A DNA stretch of 64,000 bases from Candidatus Thioglobus sp. (GTDB taxonomy: Bacteria > Pseudomonadota > Gammaproteobacteria > PS1 > Pseudothioglobaceae): positions 26,360 to 90,359 of the forward strand of contig JAOJBP010000004.1 of NCBI GenBank assembly GCA_028228555.1, written 5' to 3'. A model generated the notes under the pieces. It did no database searches. It worked only from the letters and a program-made list of their open reading frames with translations, and was not told the DNA's origin. Of this stretch, positions 28,133 through 37,909 are shown piece by piece. Both the position numbers and the translations under genes were made by a program. Position 1 is the stretch's first letter. Each line of letters starts with the position of its first letter.

Positions 28133-29944
28133 TTAAGAATCTAAAAAGCTTTGAAGCTTATGGGCACGAGAAGGATGTCGTAATTTTCTCAGTGCTTTGG
28201 CTTCAATTTGTCGAATACGCTCTCGCGTTACATCAAATTGTCTGCCAACCTCTTCAAGTGTATGATCAGTGTTCATATCAATACCAAAACGCATTTTTAG
28301 CACCTTTGCCTCACGAGGAGATAAGTTTGCTAATAATTCGCCTGTGGTCTCTCTAAGACTTTCTTTTGTAGTAATTTCTACAGGTGAAGATAGATTAGTG
28401 TCTTCAATAAAGTCACCGATATTAGAGTCTTCGTCATCACCTACAGGTGTTTCCATAGATAAAGGCTCTTTGGCAATTTTAAGAATTTTAATAATCTTGT
28501 ATTCTGGCAACTCCATTTCAACAGCTAGTTCTTCTGGAGAAGCTTCACGACCAAATTTTTGTAATAATTGACGGCGAACACGATTTAGTTTGTTTATAGT
28601 CTCAATCATATGCACTGGAATACGAATAGTTCGAGCTTGATCGGCAATTGAGCGAGTAATCGCTTGACGAATCCACCAAGTAGCGTACGTTGAGAATTTA
28701 TAACCACGACGGTACTCAAATTTATCTACCGCTTTCATTAAGCCAACATTACCCTCTTGAATAAGATCCAAGAACTGTAAGCCACGATTTGCATATTTTT
28801 TAGCAATAGAGATAACCAATCTTAGGTTGGCTTCGGTCATTTGTGACTTAGCTTTCTTAGCGCGACGATCACCTTTACGATAAAGCTTATTTAGTGCTTT
28901 TAATTCAGCGATAGTTAAATGCATTTCTTCTTCATATTCATGAAGATTTTTCTGTGCATAAAAAATTTCATCTTTAGAAGATGCGAGTGCTGAAACTAGT
29001 TTTTCATCTAATTTTGCATTTTTCAACCAATCATAGTTAGTTTCATTACCGGCAAACATCTCAAGAAATTGAACTCTTTCCATTCCCGCATAAAGACAGG
29101 CACTTTGGATTACTTTTTCTTGTTTTTTGACCTGGTCGACGCGATCACAAATAACTACCATCATAGTTGAAACAAGCTTAGGCGCTAGGCGCAAGTCTGA
29201 CAAACCTTTGGAAAGCTCTACCCGAGCAGCTATTGTTTTTTTATGACGAAAACCATGCTTATCTTTTAGTTCTTGATAACCTTCAGAACAGCTTAAAACT
29301 GTCTCAAAACGGGTATTTACCTTGTCTTCATCAGGGCCAGAGTATTCCATTTCTTCCATGTCTTCATACTCTTCAATATCATCAAACTCGCCGGCATCAA
29401 ATGCAGCTTTTTTAGCTTCAAAATCTGCTGCATCGCCTTGATAACCAATGATTACATCGGTAATTTTACACTTGCCTTCTTCTAGTCGTTTATGCGCCTT
29501 GAAGAAGTAATCAGTGATTGATGGGTAAAGTGTAATAGCTTGCATAATTTCAAATACACCAGCTTCAATTTCTTTAGCAATACGAACTTCATCTTTTTGC
29601 TCTAATAGGTCTACGACACCCATCTCACGCATGTACATTCTCACTGGATCAGTTGTTCTACCAAATTCAGAATCTAGCGCTGCAAGCGCTGCAACTGCAG
29701 CTTCTGCAGAAGTAGATTGTGATTTAGCACCTGCAACGACTAAGGTATCAGCATCAGGAACTGTATCAGAGACAGAGATGTCTAATTCTTCTAGAATCGT
29801 AACAATAGGCTCTATTTGATCTTGTGTCAGTAAGTCCTCAGGCAAAAGATCATTAATTTCAGAGTAGGTTAGATAACCTTTCTCTTTACCAATCATGATA
29901 AGTTGTTGAAGTGCTTGCTTATGTGCTTTAGTAGTAGATTTCAT
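28133..29944 (-). CDS. rpoD: RNA polymerase primary sigma factor RpoD
   Basis: Housekeeping sigma-70. 603 residues, near the usual ~610. Seen in order: region 1.1 ([17 protein letters not shown]), region 1.2 ([11 protein letters not shown]), the acidic non-conserved insert ([14 protein letters not shown]), region 2 ([26 protein letters not shown] and [18 protein letters not shown]), region 3 ([13 protein letters not shown]) and region 4 ([14 protein letters not shown] and [20 protein letters not shown]). dnaG and rpsU, often adjacent, are absent. The tRNA-Ile gene follows directly. Confidence 0.98.
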   Translation of the reverse strand: MKSTTKAHKQALQQLIMIGKEKGYLTYSEINDLLPEDLLTQDQIEPIVTILEELDISVSDTVPDADTLVVAGAKSQSTSAEAAVAALAALDSEFGRTTDPVRMYMREMGVVDLLEQKDEVRIAKEIEAGVFEIMQAITLYPSITDYFFKAHKRLEEGKCKITDVIIGYQGDAADFEAKKAAFDAGEFDDIEEYEDMEEMEYSGPDEDKVNTRFETVLSCSEGYQELKDKHGFRHKKTIAARVELSKGLSDLRLAPKLVSTMMVVICDRVDQVKKQEKVIQSACLYAGMERVQFLEMFAGNETNYDWLKNAKLDEKLVSALASSKDEIFYAQKNLHEYEEEMHLTIAELKALNKLYRKGDRRAKKAKSQMTEANLRLVISIAKKYANRGLQFLDLIQEGNVGLMKAVDKFEYRRGYKFSTYATWWIRQAITRSIADQARTIRIPVHMIETINKLNRVRRQLLQKFGREASPEELAVEMELPEYKIIKILKIAKEPLSMETPVGDDEDSNIGDFIEDTNLSSPVEITTKESLRETTGELLANLSPREAKVLKMRFGIDMNTDHTLEEVGRQFDVTRERIRQIEAKALRKLRHPSRAHKLQSFLDS

Positions 29945-30033
29945 AGAGTGACTTGTTATGACGGGCCAAGTGATGGATTATACACAAAGTTATCGATTAA
30001 AAATCATAGCCTTGCGTACTTTAAGGTGAATAA

Positions 30034-30996
30034 CTATTGGATATCAGAAAAAATGTTAATAATAGATTGTTCTTCGCTAATTCGCTTGATGACTTCTGCC
30101 ATAACTGGCGCAATAGAAAGTTGTCTAATTTTATTACATTTAGCTGTTTCAGCATTTAATGGTATGGTGTTTGTGGTGACTAGCTCATCAAGTTCAGAGT
30201 TCTCAATAGTGCTAATGGCATTACCAGAAAGCACGGCATGTGTTGCATAGGCTACAACTTTTTTTGCACCTTTTTCTTTTAGAATGCCTGCCGCTTGACA
30301 CAAGGTTCCAGCTGTATCAACCATATCATCAATTAAGACACAGGTTTTTCCTTCAACATCACCAATCACATTCATCACCTTAACCATATTAGGCGCAGGG
30401 CGACGCTTATCAATAATTGCTAAATCTGCATCATTAAGTTTCTTAGCTGCAGCGCGAGCTCTTACAACTCCACCAACATCTGGAGAAACGACCACAATAT
30501 CCTTGTAATTTTGATTAATGATGTCATCTAATAACACGGGTTGAGCGAAGATATTGTCAATTGGAATATCAAAAAATCCTTGGATCTGATCAGCATGCAA
30601 GTCAACTGTTAAAATTCTATCAATTCCTGAAGCCTCAACCATCTTAGCAGCAAGTTTTGCTGTAATTGGAACGCGCGTTAAACGAGAGCGACGATCTTGT
30701 CTTGAATAGCCAAAGTATGGCACAACTGCTGTGATTCTTGCTGCTGATGAGCGCTTTAAGGCATCCGCCATAACCAATAACTCCATTAGAGTTTCTGCTG
30801 GAGAAGGCCCGCAAGTAGGTTGTATGATGAAGACGTCACAGCCTCGGACATTTTCTAAGATTTCAACTTGAGATTCACCATCGCTAAATCTTCCAATAAG
30901 GGCCTTTCCTTGTGCAATATTTAAACTAGAAATAATTTCACCAGATAGTAACGGGTTTGCGTTACCACTAAAAATTTTGATCGTGTCAAGAGACAT
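30034..30996 (-). CDS. prs: Ribose-phosphate pyrophosphokinase
   Basis: Makes PRPP from ribose 5-phosphate and ATP. 320 residues. Seen: [19 protein letters not shown], the flexible-loop motif [42 protein letters not shown] and the PRPP loop [13 protein letters not shown]. Order ispE - tRNA-Gln - prs is the usual gammaproteobacterial arrangement. The tRNA terminator at 31103-31139 separates it from the upstream unit. Confidence 0.97.
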   Translation of the reverse strand: MSLDTIKIFSGNANPLLSGEIISSLNIAQGKALIGRFSDGESQVEILENVRGCDVFIIQPTCGPSPAETLMELLVMADALKRSSAARITAVVPYFGYSRQDRRSRLTRVPITAKLAAKMVEASGIDRILTVDLHADQIQGFFDIPIDNIFAQPVLLDDIINQNYKDIVVVSPDVGGVVRARAAAKKLNDADLAIIDKRRPAPNMVKVMNVIGDVEGKTCVLIDDMVDTAGTLCQAAGILKEKGAKKVVAYATHAVLSGNAISTIENSELDELVTTNTIPLNAETAKCNKIRQLSIAPVMAEVIKRISEEQSIINIFSDIQ

Positions 30997-31102
30997 AAGC
31001 GTGATTGATTGTTGAAAGTTGATTAAATTATACTAGGTTACAGTGACAAAAATAATTTTTGCTTGTGGATTGCATGAGTAAATTTGACCAAATAAAAAAC
31101 AT

Positions 31103-31139
31103 AAAAAAAGCTACGCCTTAATGCTAAGACATAGCTTTT
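31103..31139 (-). terminator. Terminator after tRNA-Gln
   Basis: On the minus strand AAAAGCTA (31139-31132) pairs with TAGCTTTT (31113-31106), with an inner CTTA/TAAG pairing, followed by T residues to 31103. It separates tRNA-Gln from prs. Confidence 0.75.
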
Positions 31140-31144
31140 GAAAA

Positions 31145-31219
31145 TGGCTGGGCTGGCAGGGATCGAACCTGCGAATGACGGGATCAAAACCCGGTGCCTT
31201 ACCGCTTGGCGACAGCCCA
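31145..31219 (-). tRNA. glnV: tRNA-Gln(UUG)
   Basis: 75-base gene with encoded CCA. It begins TGGGCTGTCGCCAAGCGGTA, with the U1-A72 first pair typical of tRNA-Gln, anticodon loop TTTTGAT (UUG) and T loop TTCGATC; G73 discriminator. The first 21 bases also encode the last six sense codons and the stop of ispE on the same strand. Confidence 0.95.
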
Positions 31220-32077
31220 TTTGAAGATCGGAGAAGTGTCTATTGCTTTCGCAGTAAAACTCATCCATTTTTTTGGCATTTTTTCTAATGCTACCATAGC
31301 ATCATTTTGATTGGAAAATTCAGCAAAAACACAACTGCCTGTCCCACTCATTCTAGCTTTCCCTGAGATATTAGAACAGCGATTAAGATGATCTAATGCA
31401 AACCTAATTTCTTCTGTTTGCTCAATGGCTGCTTGCAAACAATCGTTATGAGTATTTTCAAGCTCAGAGAAGTCGGATATTTTCCCTATCATCGGGCTCA
31501 TTGTCAATGCTTTATGCGAGAAAATTTTTGATGTTGCAATATGCTCATTAACAAACACCACTAAAAAGTGATTATTTGGAGTTTTTATTGGGCTTAGTAT
31601 TTCTCCAACACCTTCTGCCCAAGCGCTTTGAGCATAAATAAAAATTGGCACATCAGCGCCTAACTTTAAACCTAATTCCATAAGCTCTTGCTGGTTTAAG
31701 CCTGTGTTCCAAATATAGTTTAGCGCAACCAATGTCGTTGCTGCATCAGATGAGCCGCCTCCCAGGCCGCCACCTGAGGGAATGCGCTTAACAATAGAAA
31801 TGTTACAACCTAACTGAGTATGGGTAATATTTTGTAAGAGTTTTGCGGCGCGAATGATTAAATCAGATTCAGGCGCTATGTCATCATTGCCTGAGGTGCG
31901 ACTGATGATGCCGTTATTGGTAATCGAAAATTGCAACTCATCATAATAATCTAACAACTGAAAGAGGGTTTGTAAATTATGATAACCATCTTCGCGCTTA
32001 CTATTGATGTGCAAAAATAAATTAATCTTTGCCGGTGCGAGCCATACCTTAGGAGGGCTAGACATCAATAAAGACAT
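31199..32077 (-). CDS. ispE: 4-diphosphocytidyl-2-C-methyl-D-erythritol kinase
   Basis: GHMP kinase of the MEP isoprenoid pathway. 292 residues from ATG 32077; ATG 32065 ([16 protein letters not shown]) is an equally likely start. Seen: [10 protein letters not shown] near the N-terminus, the ATP motif [26 protein letters not shown] and [12 protein letters not shown]. The C-terminus KWAVAKR and the TAA stop lie within the 5' end of tRNA-Gln. The start overlaps orn by 8-20 bases. Confidence 0.95.
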   Translation of the reverse strand: MSLLMSSPPKVWLAPAKINLFLHINSKREDGYHNLQTLFQLLDYYDELQFSITNNGIISRTSGNDDIAPESDLIIRAAKLLQNITHTQLGCNISIVKRIPSGGGLGGGSSDAATTLVALNYIWNTGLNQQELMELGLKLGADVPIFIYAQSAWAEGVGEILSPIKTPNNHFLVVFVNEHIATSKIFSHKALTMSPMIGKISDFSELENTHNDCLQAAIEQTEEIRFALDHLNRCSNISGKARMSGTGSCVFAEFSNQNDAMVALEKMPKKWMSFTAKAIDTSPIFKWAVAKR

Positions 32078-32600
32078 CTCGATAGTATTTTAATTCATTA
32101 ATTGAATCACGAATATCGGCTAACGCTAGGTGCGCAGACTCACCTTCTCGAATCATTTTTGCTTGTGGCTTCCATCGTACTAAAAGCTCTTTTAATGTGC
32201 TTACGTCAATATGGCGATAGTGGAAAAACTTTTCTAGCTCTGGCATGTAATTGTATAAAAAACGCCTATCTTGACAAACGGTATTACCACACATAGGAGA
32301 GGCACCAGCGTTGACATGTTTTTCTAAGAACTCGATGGTTTGCTTCTCGGCTTGCTTGGAAGAAATAATGCTATCTTTAACACGCTGAACTAGGCCGGAG
32401 TTTGTGTGATGCTCAGTATTCCATTCATCCATACCTGCTAAAATTTCACTACTTTGGTGGATAACCATAGAAGGACCCTCTTCCAAAATATTGAGATTTG
32501 CATCTGTCACAATGGTGGCAATCTCAATAATTACATCGCGCTCTGGCAATAAGCCAGTCATTTCTAGGTCGATCCAAATTAAATTCGTATCTTTGTTCAT
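32058..32600 (-). CDS. orn: Oligoribonuclease
   Basis: DEDDh 3'-5' exonuclease degrading dinucleotides, including pGpG from cyclic-di-GMP turnover. 180 residues, standard. Seen: [11 protein letters not shown] (catalytic D and E), [24 protein letters not shown], and [14 protein letters not shown] with the catalytic His and Asp. It overlaps ispE and follows trpD by 10 bases on the same strand. Confidence 0.97.
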   Translation of the reverse strand: MNKDTNLIWIDLEMTGLLPERDVIIEIATIVTDANLNILEEGPSMVIHQSSEILAGMDEWNTEHHTNSGLVQRVKDSIISSKQAEKQTIEFLEKHVNAGASPMCGNTVCQDRRFLYNYMPELEKFFHYRHIDVSTLKELLVRWKPQAKMIREGESAHLALADIRDSINELKYYRDVFIDV

Positions 32601-32610
32601 GTTTTATCCT

Positions 32611-33630
32611 TTAACAGCCTGTTGATTCACGTACAAAATCGTCTAGTTTTTGATGTGCTGAGCCTGTATTTAAAATACTGAGTGCTTTGTTAATGCCATC
32701 TTGTAATGAGTCGCTTATGCCGCATACATAAATAGCAGCGCCTGAGTTAAGTGCAATGATATTTTTAGCTGAGCCTTCTTTACCATCCAACGCTTGTTGA
32801 ATTAACGCCAGAGAGTCTTCTGCATCATTTGCTTTAATATCCTCTAAGTTTCCAAGTGGCAAACCAAAATCAGTTGGGTTGATTGTATAAGTAGTCACCA
32901 CTCCATTGTTAAGTTCAGCAACAAAGGTGTCATCTGCAATAGAGATTTCATCCAGGCCATCTTTAGAGTGCACCACCATAACGTGTGTAGAGCCTAAAAT
33001 TTTTAAGACGTTTGCGATAGGCTCAACCAACTCTTTGCTATAAACGCCCATCACCTGTGCAGGCGCTTTAGCAGGGTTGGTTAGTGGCCCAAGCACATTG
33101 AAAATAGTTCTAACAGCTAACTCTTTGCGAGGACCAATAGCGTGCTTCATGGCTGAGTGGTGAGCAGGTGCAAACATAAAGCCAACACCAATTTTTTTGA
33201 TGCTATTACTGATCCGCTCTGCGCTCATCTCTAAATTAACACCAGCTGCCTCTAAAACATCTGCACTGCCAGATTTTGATGAAATAGAGCGATTACCATG
33301 TTTGGCAACGGAGCCACCTGCAGCGGCAACCACAAAAGCACAAGCAGTAGAGATATTAAACAAGCTTAGACCATCACCACCAGTGCCACAAGTGTCGACC
33401 AAGTGCTTTGAGTTTTTAACTTCAACTCCCTTGGCAAGCGAGCGCATTACTTTTGCACTGGCAGTAATTTCAGCAACAGTTTCCCCTTTCATGGAAAGAC
33501 CAACTAAAAACGCACCAATTTGTGCATCGGTTGTTTTACCGGTCATGATGTCAGTCATAACATCATGCATTTCACCCTCATTTAAATCTTGTTTTGCAAT
33601 AACTGCTTTGATTGCTTGTTGTATATTCAT
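32611..33630 (-). CDS. trpD: Anthranilate phosphoribosyltransferase
   Basis: Second step of tryptophan synthesis, anthranilate plus PRPP. 339 residues. Seen: DTCGTGGDGLSLFNISTACAF in part (residues near 79-99), KHGNRSISSKSGSADVLEA, FMFAPAHHSAMKHA and FNVLGPLTNPA. Other trp genes are not adjacent; trpB lies 24 kb away. It is followed by orn with a 10-base gap. Confidence 0.97.
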   Translation of the reverse strand: MNIQQAIKAVIAKQDLNEGEMHDVMTDIMTGKTTDAQIGAFLVGLSMKGETVAEITASAKVMRSLAKGVEVKNSKHLVDTCGTGGDGLSLFNISTACAFVVAAAGGSVAKHGNRSISSKSGSADVLEAAGVNLEMSAERISNSIKKIGVGFMFAPAHHSAMKHAIGPRKELAVRTIFNVLGPLTNPAKAPAQVMGVYSKELVEPIANVLKILGSTHVMVVHSKDGLDEISIADDTFVAELNNGVVTTYTINPTDFGLPLGNLEDIKANDAEDSLALIQQALDGKEGSAKNIIALNSGAAIYVCGISDSLQDGINKALSILNTGSAHQKLDDFVRESTGC

Positions 33631-33634
33631 GGAG

Positions 33635-34858
33635 TTAGTCTTCGCTCATTAAAGTTTCAATTTCATCAATAGTTTTGGCAAGTTGTTCAGTTAAGACCGT
33701 ATTACCAGCATTTGTTACCAAAACATCGTCCTCGATTCTGATGCCAATATCATGATAAATAGGATTGATTTTATCATCCTTGCGAATGTAAATACCAGGT
33801 TCAACAGTAATTACCATGCCTTCCTCAAATTTACGATGTTGTTGATTGTGTTGATATTTTCCGACATCATGTACATCCATGCCTAGCCAGTGACCAGTAC
33901 CATGCATGTAAAAATTTGACAGCGGCTCACCTGGTAAAAGCAAGCCTAGCGATTCGAGCCCTAGTCGAATAATATTAGAAGCAATTTCATGTGGTTTATG
34001 TACGCTGATACCCGGTTTAATACTTTCAATAGCAGCTAATTGAGCATCTAGTACGATTTGATAAATTTGTTTTTGTGCTGTACTAAATCGACCATTAATC
34101 GGGAAAGTGCGTGTAATATCACTTGCATAGTTTTCAAATTCACAACCAGCATCAATCAGTACTAAATCACCATCATTGAGTGGTTGGTTATTTTCTATGT
34201 AGTGTAATATGCAGGCATTTTTACCACCTGCAACAATAGGCGTATAGGCATGTACCGCATTGTTTTTGACAAAGTGTGCGTCAAAAACACTTTGAAGTTC
34301 ATATTCAAACATATTGGGAGATACATTTTGCATGGCAAGTACGTGAGCTACCATTGAAATGTTGGCCGCCCTTTGCATGGTGCTCATTTCAAACTCATCT
34401 TTAATTAAGCGCATTTCATGCAAGGGATCTTGCAAGCTTTTAAGCGTGTAACTTGAGAGTAAGTTGCTAAGCGTTCTATCAAGATCACAAGGCTTCTCGT
34501 CAAAATAAACCACATTTTCTGCTGTAATTAACTGTGACAGGTGATCTTCTAATAAGTTGATATTTAGAGCCTTTTCGAGTTTTAGAGTCCCGGTTGCGTC
34601 TGCAAGGCCTAGGCGCTCTCCATCCCAAATTTCACGATCAGGATCTTTATCTCTTAAAAACATAGTATAAGTGCTTCGACTTATAACAGCGACAGCTTGC
34701 GGTTCTTGAAACCCAGTTAAATAGAAAAAATCGCTATGCGGTCGAAATGGAAAAGTAACATCACCATTTCTAAATTGTTCAGGATTGGTTGAAATAACGA
34801 TAACAGCGTTATCATCAATCTGGCTTAGCAGCTCTTTTCTTCTATTTTGATGTATCAT
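33635..34858 (-). CDS. pepP: Xaa-Pro aminopeptidase
   Basis: Dimetal M24 peptidase removing N-terminal residues before proline. 407 residues, somewhat shorter than E. coli PepP (441). Seen: the N-terminal creatinase-like domain with FRPHSDFFYLTGFQEP, then metal ligands in VLIDAGCEFENYASDITRTFP, MHGTGHWLGMDVHDVG, VITVEPGIYI and IGIRIEDDVLVT. It is divergent from rsmE and lies 4 bases upstream of trpD. Confidence 0.95.
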   Translation of the reverse strand: MIHQNRRKELLSQIDDNAVIVISTNPEQFRNGDVTFPFRPHSDFFYLTGFQEPQAVAVISRSTYTMFLRDKDPDREIWDGERLGLADATGTLKLEKALNINLLEDHLSQLITAENVVYFDEKPCDLDRTLSNLLSSYTLKSLQDPLHEMRLIKDEFEMSTMQRAANISMVAHVLAMQNVSPNMFEYELQSVFDAHFVKNNAVHAYTPIVAGGKNACILHYIENNQPLNDGDLVLIDAGCEFENYASDITRTFPINGRFSTAQKQIYQIVLDAQLAAIESIKPGISVHKPHEIASNIIRLGLESLGLLLPGEPLSNFYMHGTGHWLGMDVHDVGKYQHNQQHRKFEEGMVITVEPGIYIRKDDKINPIYHDIGIRIEDDVLVTNAGNTVLTEQLAKTIDEIETLMSED

Positions 34859-34893
34859 TATTTTTCAATTCAGTTTAGTAGCGCAAAGATACC

Positions 34894-35610
34894 ATGAAAC
34901 ACGTTCGCTTGTACCAAAATGCCCCTTTGAAAATTAATGACAAAGTGATGCTTGACGAATATGCATCGCATCATTTAATCAAGGTTTTGCGCTTTCCTCA
35001 AGGACAAGATATCACTTTATTTAACGGTGATGGTAATAATTACCAAGCAAGTGTATTGAGCACACAAAAGCAATGCGAAGTGCATATTAACAGTTGCGAG
35101 CCCAATCTAAGCGAGTCAAGCCTAAATCTTACTTTGGCACAAGGCATTGCTAAGGGCGACAAGATGGATTTTTTGATACAAAAAGCTGTGGAATTAGGCG
35201 TTAATCAAGTTATTCCTATTTTTACTGAGCACTGTGTTGTTAGATTAAAAAATGAAAAGCTAAAAAAACGCATGCAACATTGGCGCAAAATTATCATTGG
35301 CGCTTGTGAACAATCTGGCAGATCAGTGGTCCCAGAACTTTCTGAGCCGCTTGATTTAACGTTTCTAATGGAATGTGATCTTGGTCATGTGTTTGTACTA
35401 CATCATCGAGCAGAAAAATCTTTATTAGAATTTGATAAGATTAACAAGGCAGCAATAGTCATAGGTCCTGAGGGAGGTTTGAGCGATGAAGAAATTGCTT
35501 ATACAATTCAACAAGGAGCTCAGCCATTGTTACTCGGCTCCAGAGTGCTTAGAACAGAAACTGCATCATTAGCAGCGCTTGCAAATATGCAGTTATTATG
35601 GGGTAGTTAA
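34894..35610 (+). CDS. rsmE: 16S rRNA m3U1498 methyltransferase RsmE
   Basis: SPOUT-class methyltransferase. 238 residues. Seen: N-terminal PUA-like domain (HHLIKVLRFPQGQDITLFNGDG), LAQGIAKGDKMDFLIQKAVELG, IIGACEQSGRSVVPEL, and the knot motifs VIGPEGGLSDEEI and LLLGSRVLRTETASLAAL. Its end overlaps the convergent dsrS-like gene by 15 bases. Confidence 0.95.
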   Translation: MKHVRLYQNAPLKINDKVMLDEYASHHLIKVLRFPQGQDITLFNGDGNNYQASVLSTQKQCEVHINSCEPNLSESSLNLTLAQGIAKGDKMDFLIQKAVELGVNQVIPIFTEHCVVRLKNEKLKKRMQHWRKIIIGACEQSGRSVVPELSEPLDLTFLMECDLGHVFVLHHRAEKSLLEFDKINKAAIVIGPEGGLSDEEIAYTIQQGAQPLLLGSRVLRTETASLAALANMQLLWGS

Positions 35611-36636
35611 AATCGCCAGTGCTTTTTGAATCGGCTCGAGCACATGGGCTAATTTTTTACGAATAGCCGATCCTGTCAGATTATGAGCTGAGATTATGCT
35701 AACTACTAGGCGCTCATTCACGCCTGCTAATAATAATCTAGCGTTAAGTTTATCTTGTTCTTTAACAGAAGTAATATTTAGACTTTCAATTTGGGCATTA
35801 ATCTTATCAATAGAATCTTGCAGGGTTATTTGTTTATGGGTTAAGTATTGACCTAACACCTCTAAAGCCCGATAAAGCACATATTCTTGGTTGATTTTTT
35901 TAAGAATATGCGCAAGTGTTGCTAAGAAAATTTGAGATTGCTGATCATTAATAATTTGCAAATCAGGGTGTTGACATTCAAGTGGCTGAATATTAAGCTC
36001 ATTAGGGAGATTGCCCTGCATTCTTTCAACAAATCCTACTAAAAATGCTGTTCTCCTTTGGCCTTGCTTCCAAAGCCTTTCCTTGTCTTTTTGATTGATT
36101 AACTCATTTTGTAAAACCAGACTAGTTGTATCAATAAGCTGCTCTGTATCATTCACAAAAGGTAGGAATTCTAGAAGATACTGCGCAATCTCTTGGCCAG
36201 TTTCAGTGAAAGTAACAAATTCTTTAGTTAATAAAAAACGACCAATTTCAGCCTGATTATCTGTATTTGTAGCACACCACCAGGTAACCTTTAATAGTTG
36301 ATCATCAAGATTGGTTGAATTAGCTACTGCTACAACTGCCTCAACCTCACCCAGTTTAAGTAAAGAGGTGAGATTTGAAGATGCCACTTGCCCCATTCGC
36401 GACCAGCGCTTTAAATAAGAGGGGTAGCCACCCATTGCACCTAGTACCTGGGTAACTAAAAGTTTTTTAACTTCTTTAATATAAGCTTCACTATCACCAC
36501 TAGGGCGTAATTCAATAGTCTGTTCTTTAAATTGTGCATTAAGACCAACGACTACCAATTTATAAGTATCAATACGAATAGCAATTGAGGTGGCGATTAA
36601 AACATTAAGTTTTAGGGTGTCTTCAGGCTCAAGCAT
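35596..36636 (-). CDS. dsrS: DsrS-like sulfur-oxidation-associated protein
   Basis: 346-residue soluble protein resembling DsrS, the cytoplasmic protein at the end of the Allochromatium dsr operon, whose exact role is unclear. Family-like features: N-terminal EDTLKLNVLIATSIAIRID, the phrase GAMGGYPSYLKRWSRMGQ (near 66-83), VTWWCATNTDN and LWKQGQRRTAFLVGFVERMQGNLP. No cysteine pairs or cofactor motifs in these blocks. Recognition is from memory of the family pattern. It overlaps the YgfX-like gene by 8 bases; no other dsr gene is in the window. Confidence 0.68.
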   Translation of the reverse strand: MLEPEDTLKLNVLIATSIAIRIDTYKLVVVGLNAQFKEQTIELRPSGDSEAYIKEVKKLLVTQVLGAMGGYPSYLKRWSRMGQVASSNLTSLLKLGEVEAVVAVANSTNLDDQLLKVTWWCATNTDNQAEIGRFLLTKEFVTFTETGQEIAQYLLEFLPFVNDTEQLIDTTSLVLQNELINQKDKERLWKQGQRRTAFLVGFVERMQGNLPNELNIQPLECQHPDLQIINDQQSQIFLATLAHILKKINQEYVLYRALEVLGQYLTHKQITLQDSIDKINAQIESLNITSVKEQDKLNARLLLAGVNERLVVSIISAHNLTGSAIRKKLAHVLEPIQKALAILTTP

Positions 36637-37030
36637 TTAACAGTCTATTTAGTTGTGATAAAGAGTGAGAAGCAAGAGAATCTTTAAAGATAACCAATGA
36701 ATTCTTACCGAGATTTATTATCACCAGGAATTGAGATTGATAGACGCAGTAAACGCAAGGATATTGCTGGTTATTGCCCATTTTGTCAGTCGTAGTGAGT
36801 GTTTTATCATTTAAGGAAAATGACAAAATGGTATTAGATTTCTTTAGAAAAATACTTAAATTCAGAAAGTAAAAATGCATCATAAGACCAATGCTTAAAC
36901 TCAAACTAACGTAGTTATTAAAGCTATAAAGCCAAATCACAATAAGAGCAGACAGGTGAACAAGTATTGAAGTTTTTAAGTAAATTTTAGAAACCTGCAG
37001 TTTGAAAGCGGCGTGTTCAGTCGCTATCAC
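36629..37030 (-). CDS. Small two-helix membrane protein, YgfX-like
   Basis: 133 residues: short N-terminal tail, two membrane helices (about 22-37 and 41-62) and a C-terminal beta-rich cytoplasmic domain ending NLGKNSLVIFKDSLASHSLS. This size and layout, with a closing 'lvi-x-x-D-S-L' phrase, match the YgfX family, but sequence similarity is weak. It overlaps proC by 14 bases and the dsrS-like gene by 8, so the three form one unit. Confidence 0.7.
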   Translation of the reverse strand: MIATEHAAFKLQVSKIYLKTSILVHLSALIVIWLYSFNNYVSLSLSIGLMMHFYFLNLSIFLKKSNTILSFSLNDKTLTTTDKMGNNQQYPCVYCVYQSQFLVIINLGKNSLVIFKDSLASHSLSQLNRLLNA

Positions 37031-37847
37031 TAAGCTCTACTGCTAGTTTACTCGCCCTGTCAAAAGCTGCACGCATAGCATGTGCAACAATCATATCAAA
37101 ATTTTGATCCTGAAATGACTCGATAGCGGCCTGTGTAGTCCCATTGGGAGAGGTGACATTAGCTCGTAAATCTCGAGGAGATTCATCGCTAACACTAGCC
37201 ATCATGCTGGCGCCTAAAGCGGTTTGAATGCTAAGTGATTGTGCAGTTTTTTCGTCTAATCCTAACGCCACACCAGCTTTTGACATAGATTCAATCATTA
37301 AGAAAAAATAAGCAGGGCCACTGCCAGATAGTGCGGTCACCGCATCTAGCATTACCTCATCTGCTACCCATAAGCTCTGACCCACGCTGTTAAGAATGCT
37401 GCTAGCTAATGCCTTTTGAGTGTGACTCACACGCTCATTGGCAAACATTCCTGTGACACCTTGATTTAACAAGGCTGGCGTGTTGGGCATGGTTCGCACA
37501 ATTGCACAATCTCCATCAAGCCAGCGATTAATGTCGTGAACACGCACACCTGCAGCAATTGAAATAATCAATGTATTAGAATTTAACGATTGCTTTAATA
37601 ATTGACAGACACTAGAAAGCATTTGAGGCTTAACTGCCAGAACTATGACGTCGCAATGTCGAACAAGCTCTGAATTATCCGTAAAGACTTCAAGGTTAAA
37701 TTCTTTCTTTCTTAGGGATAATAATGACTCGTTAGTATCGCTGATTTTAATATTTTCAGCGGCAAAATCGTTGTTGATTAATCCAGAAATAATAGCATAA
37801 GCCATATTTCCTGCGCCAATAAAACCAATTGTTGTTGAATTTTTCAT
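37017..37847 (-). CDS. proC: Pyrroline-5-carboxylate reductase
   Basis: Last step of proline synthesis, NAD(P)H-dependent. 276 residues. Seen: TIGFIGAGNMAYAIISGL (Rossmann loop, residues 6-23), VLAVKPQML, VRTMPNTPALLNQGVTGM, ALSGSGPAYFFLMIE and NVTSPNGTTQAAI. Divergent from gph. It leads the proC / YgfX-like / dsrS-like unit; the same proC placement is not obviously related to sulfur metabolism. Confidence 0.96.
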   Translation of the reverse strand: MKNSTTIGFIGAGNMAYAIISGLINNDFAAENIKISDTNESLLSLRKKEFNLEVFTDNSELVRHCDVIVLAVKPQMLSSVCQLLKQSLNSNTLIISIAAGVRVHDINRWLDGDCAIVRTMPNTPALLNQGVTGMFANERVSHTQKALASSILNSVGQSLWVADEVMLDAVTALSGSGPAYFFLMIESMSKAGVALGLDEKTAQSLSIQTALGASMMASVSDESPRDLRANVTSPNGTTQAAIESFQDQNFDMIVAHAMRAAFDRASKLAVELSDSD

Positions 37848-37909
37848 TACAATGTTTTTTAAATTTAGTCTAGTCGCTATTCTACCAAATAATATAAAGG
37901 GGCATTAAA

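Noticed and set aside
33197..33652. 151-residue plus-strand reading frame
   Set aside because: Antisense to trpD, whose motifs are intact.
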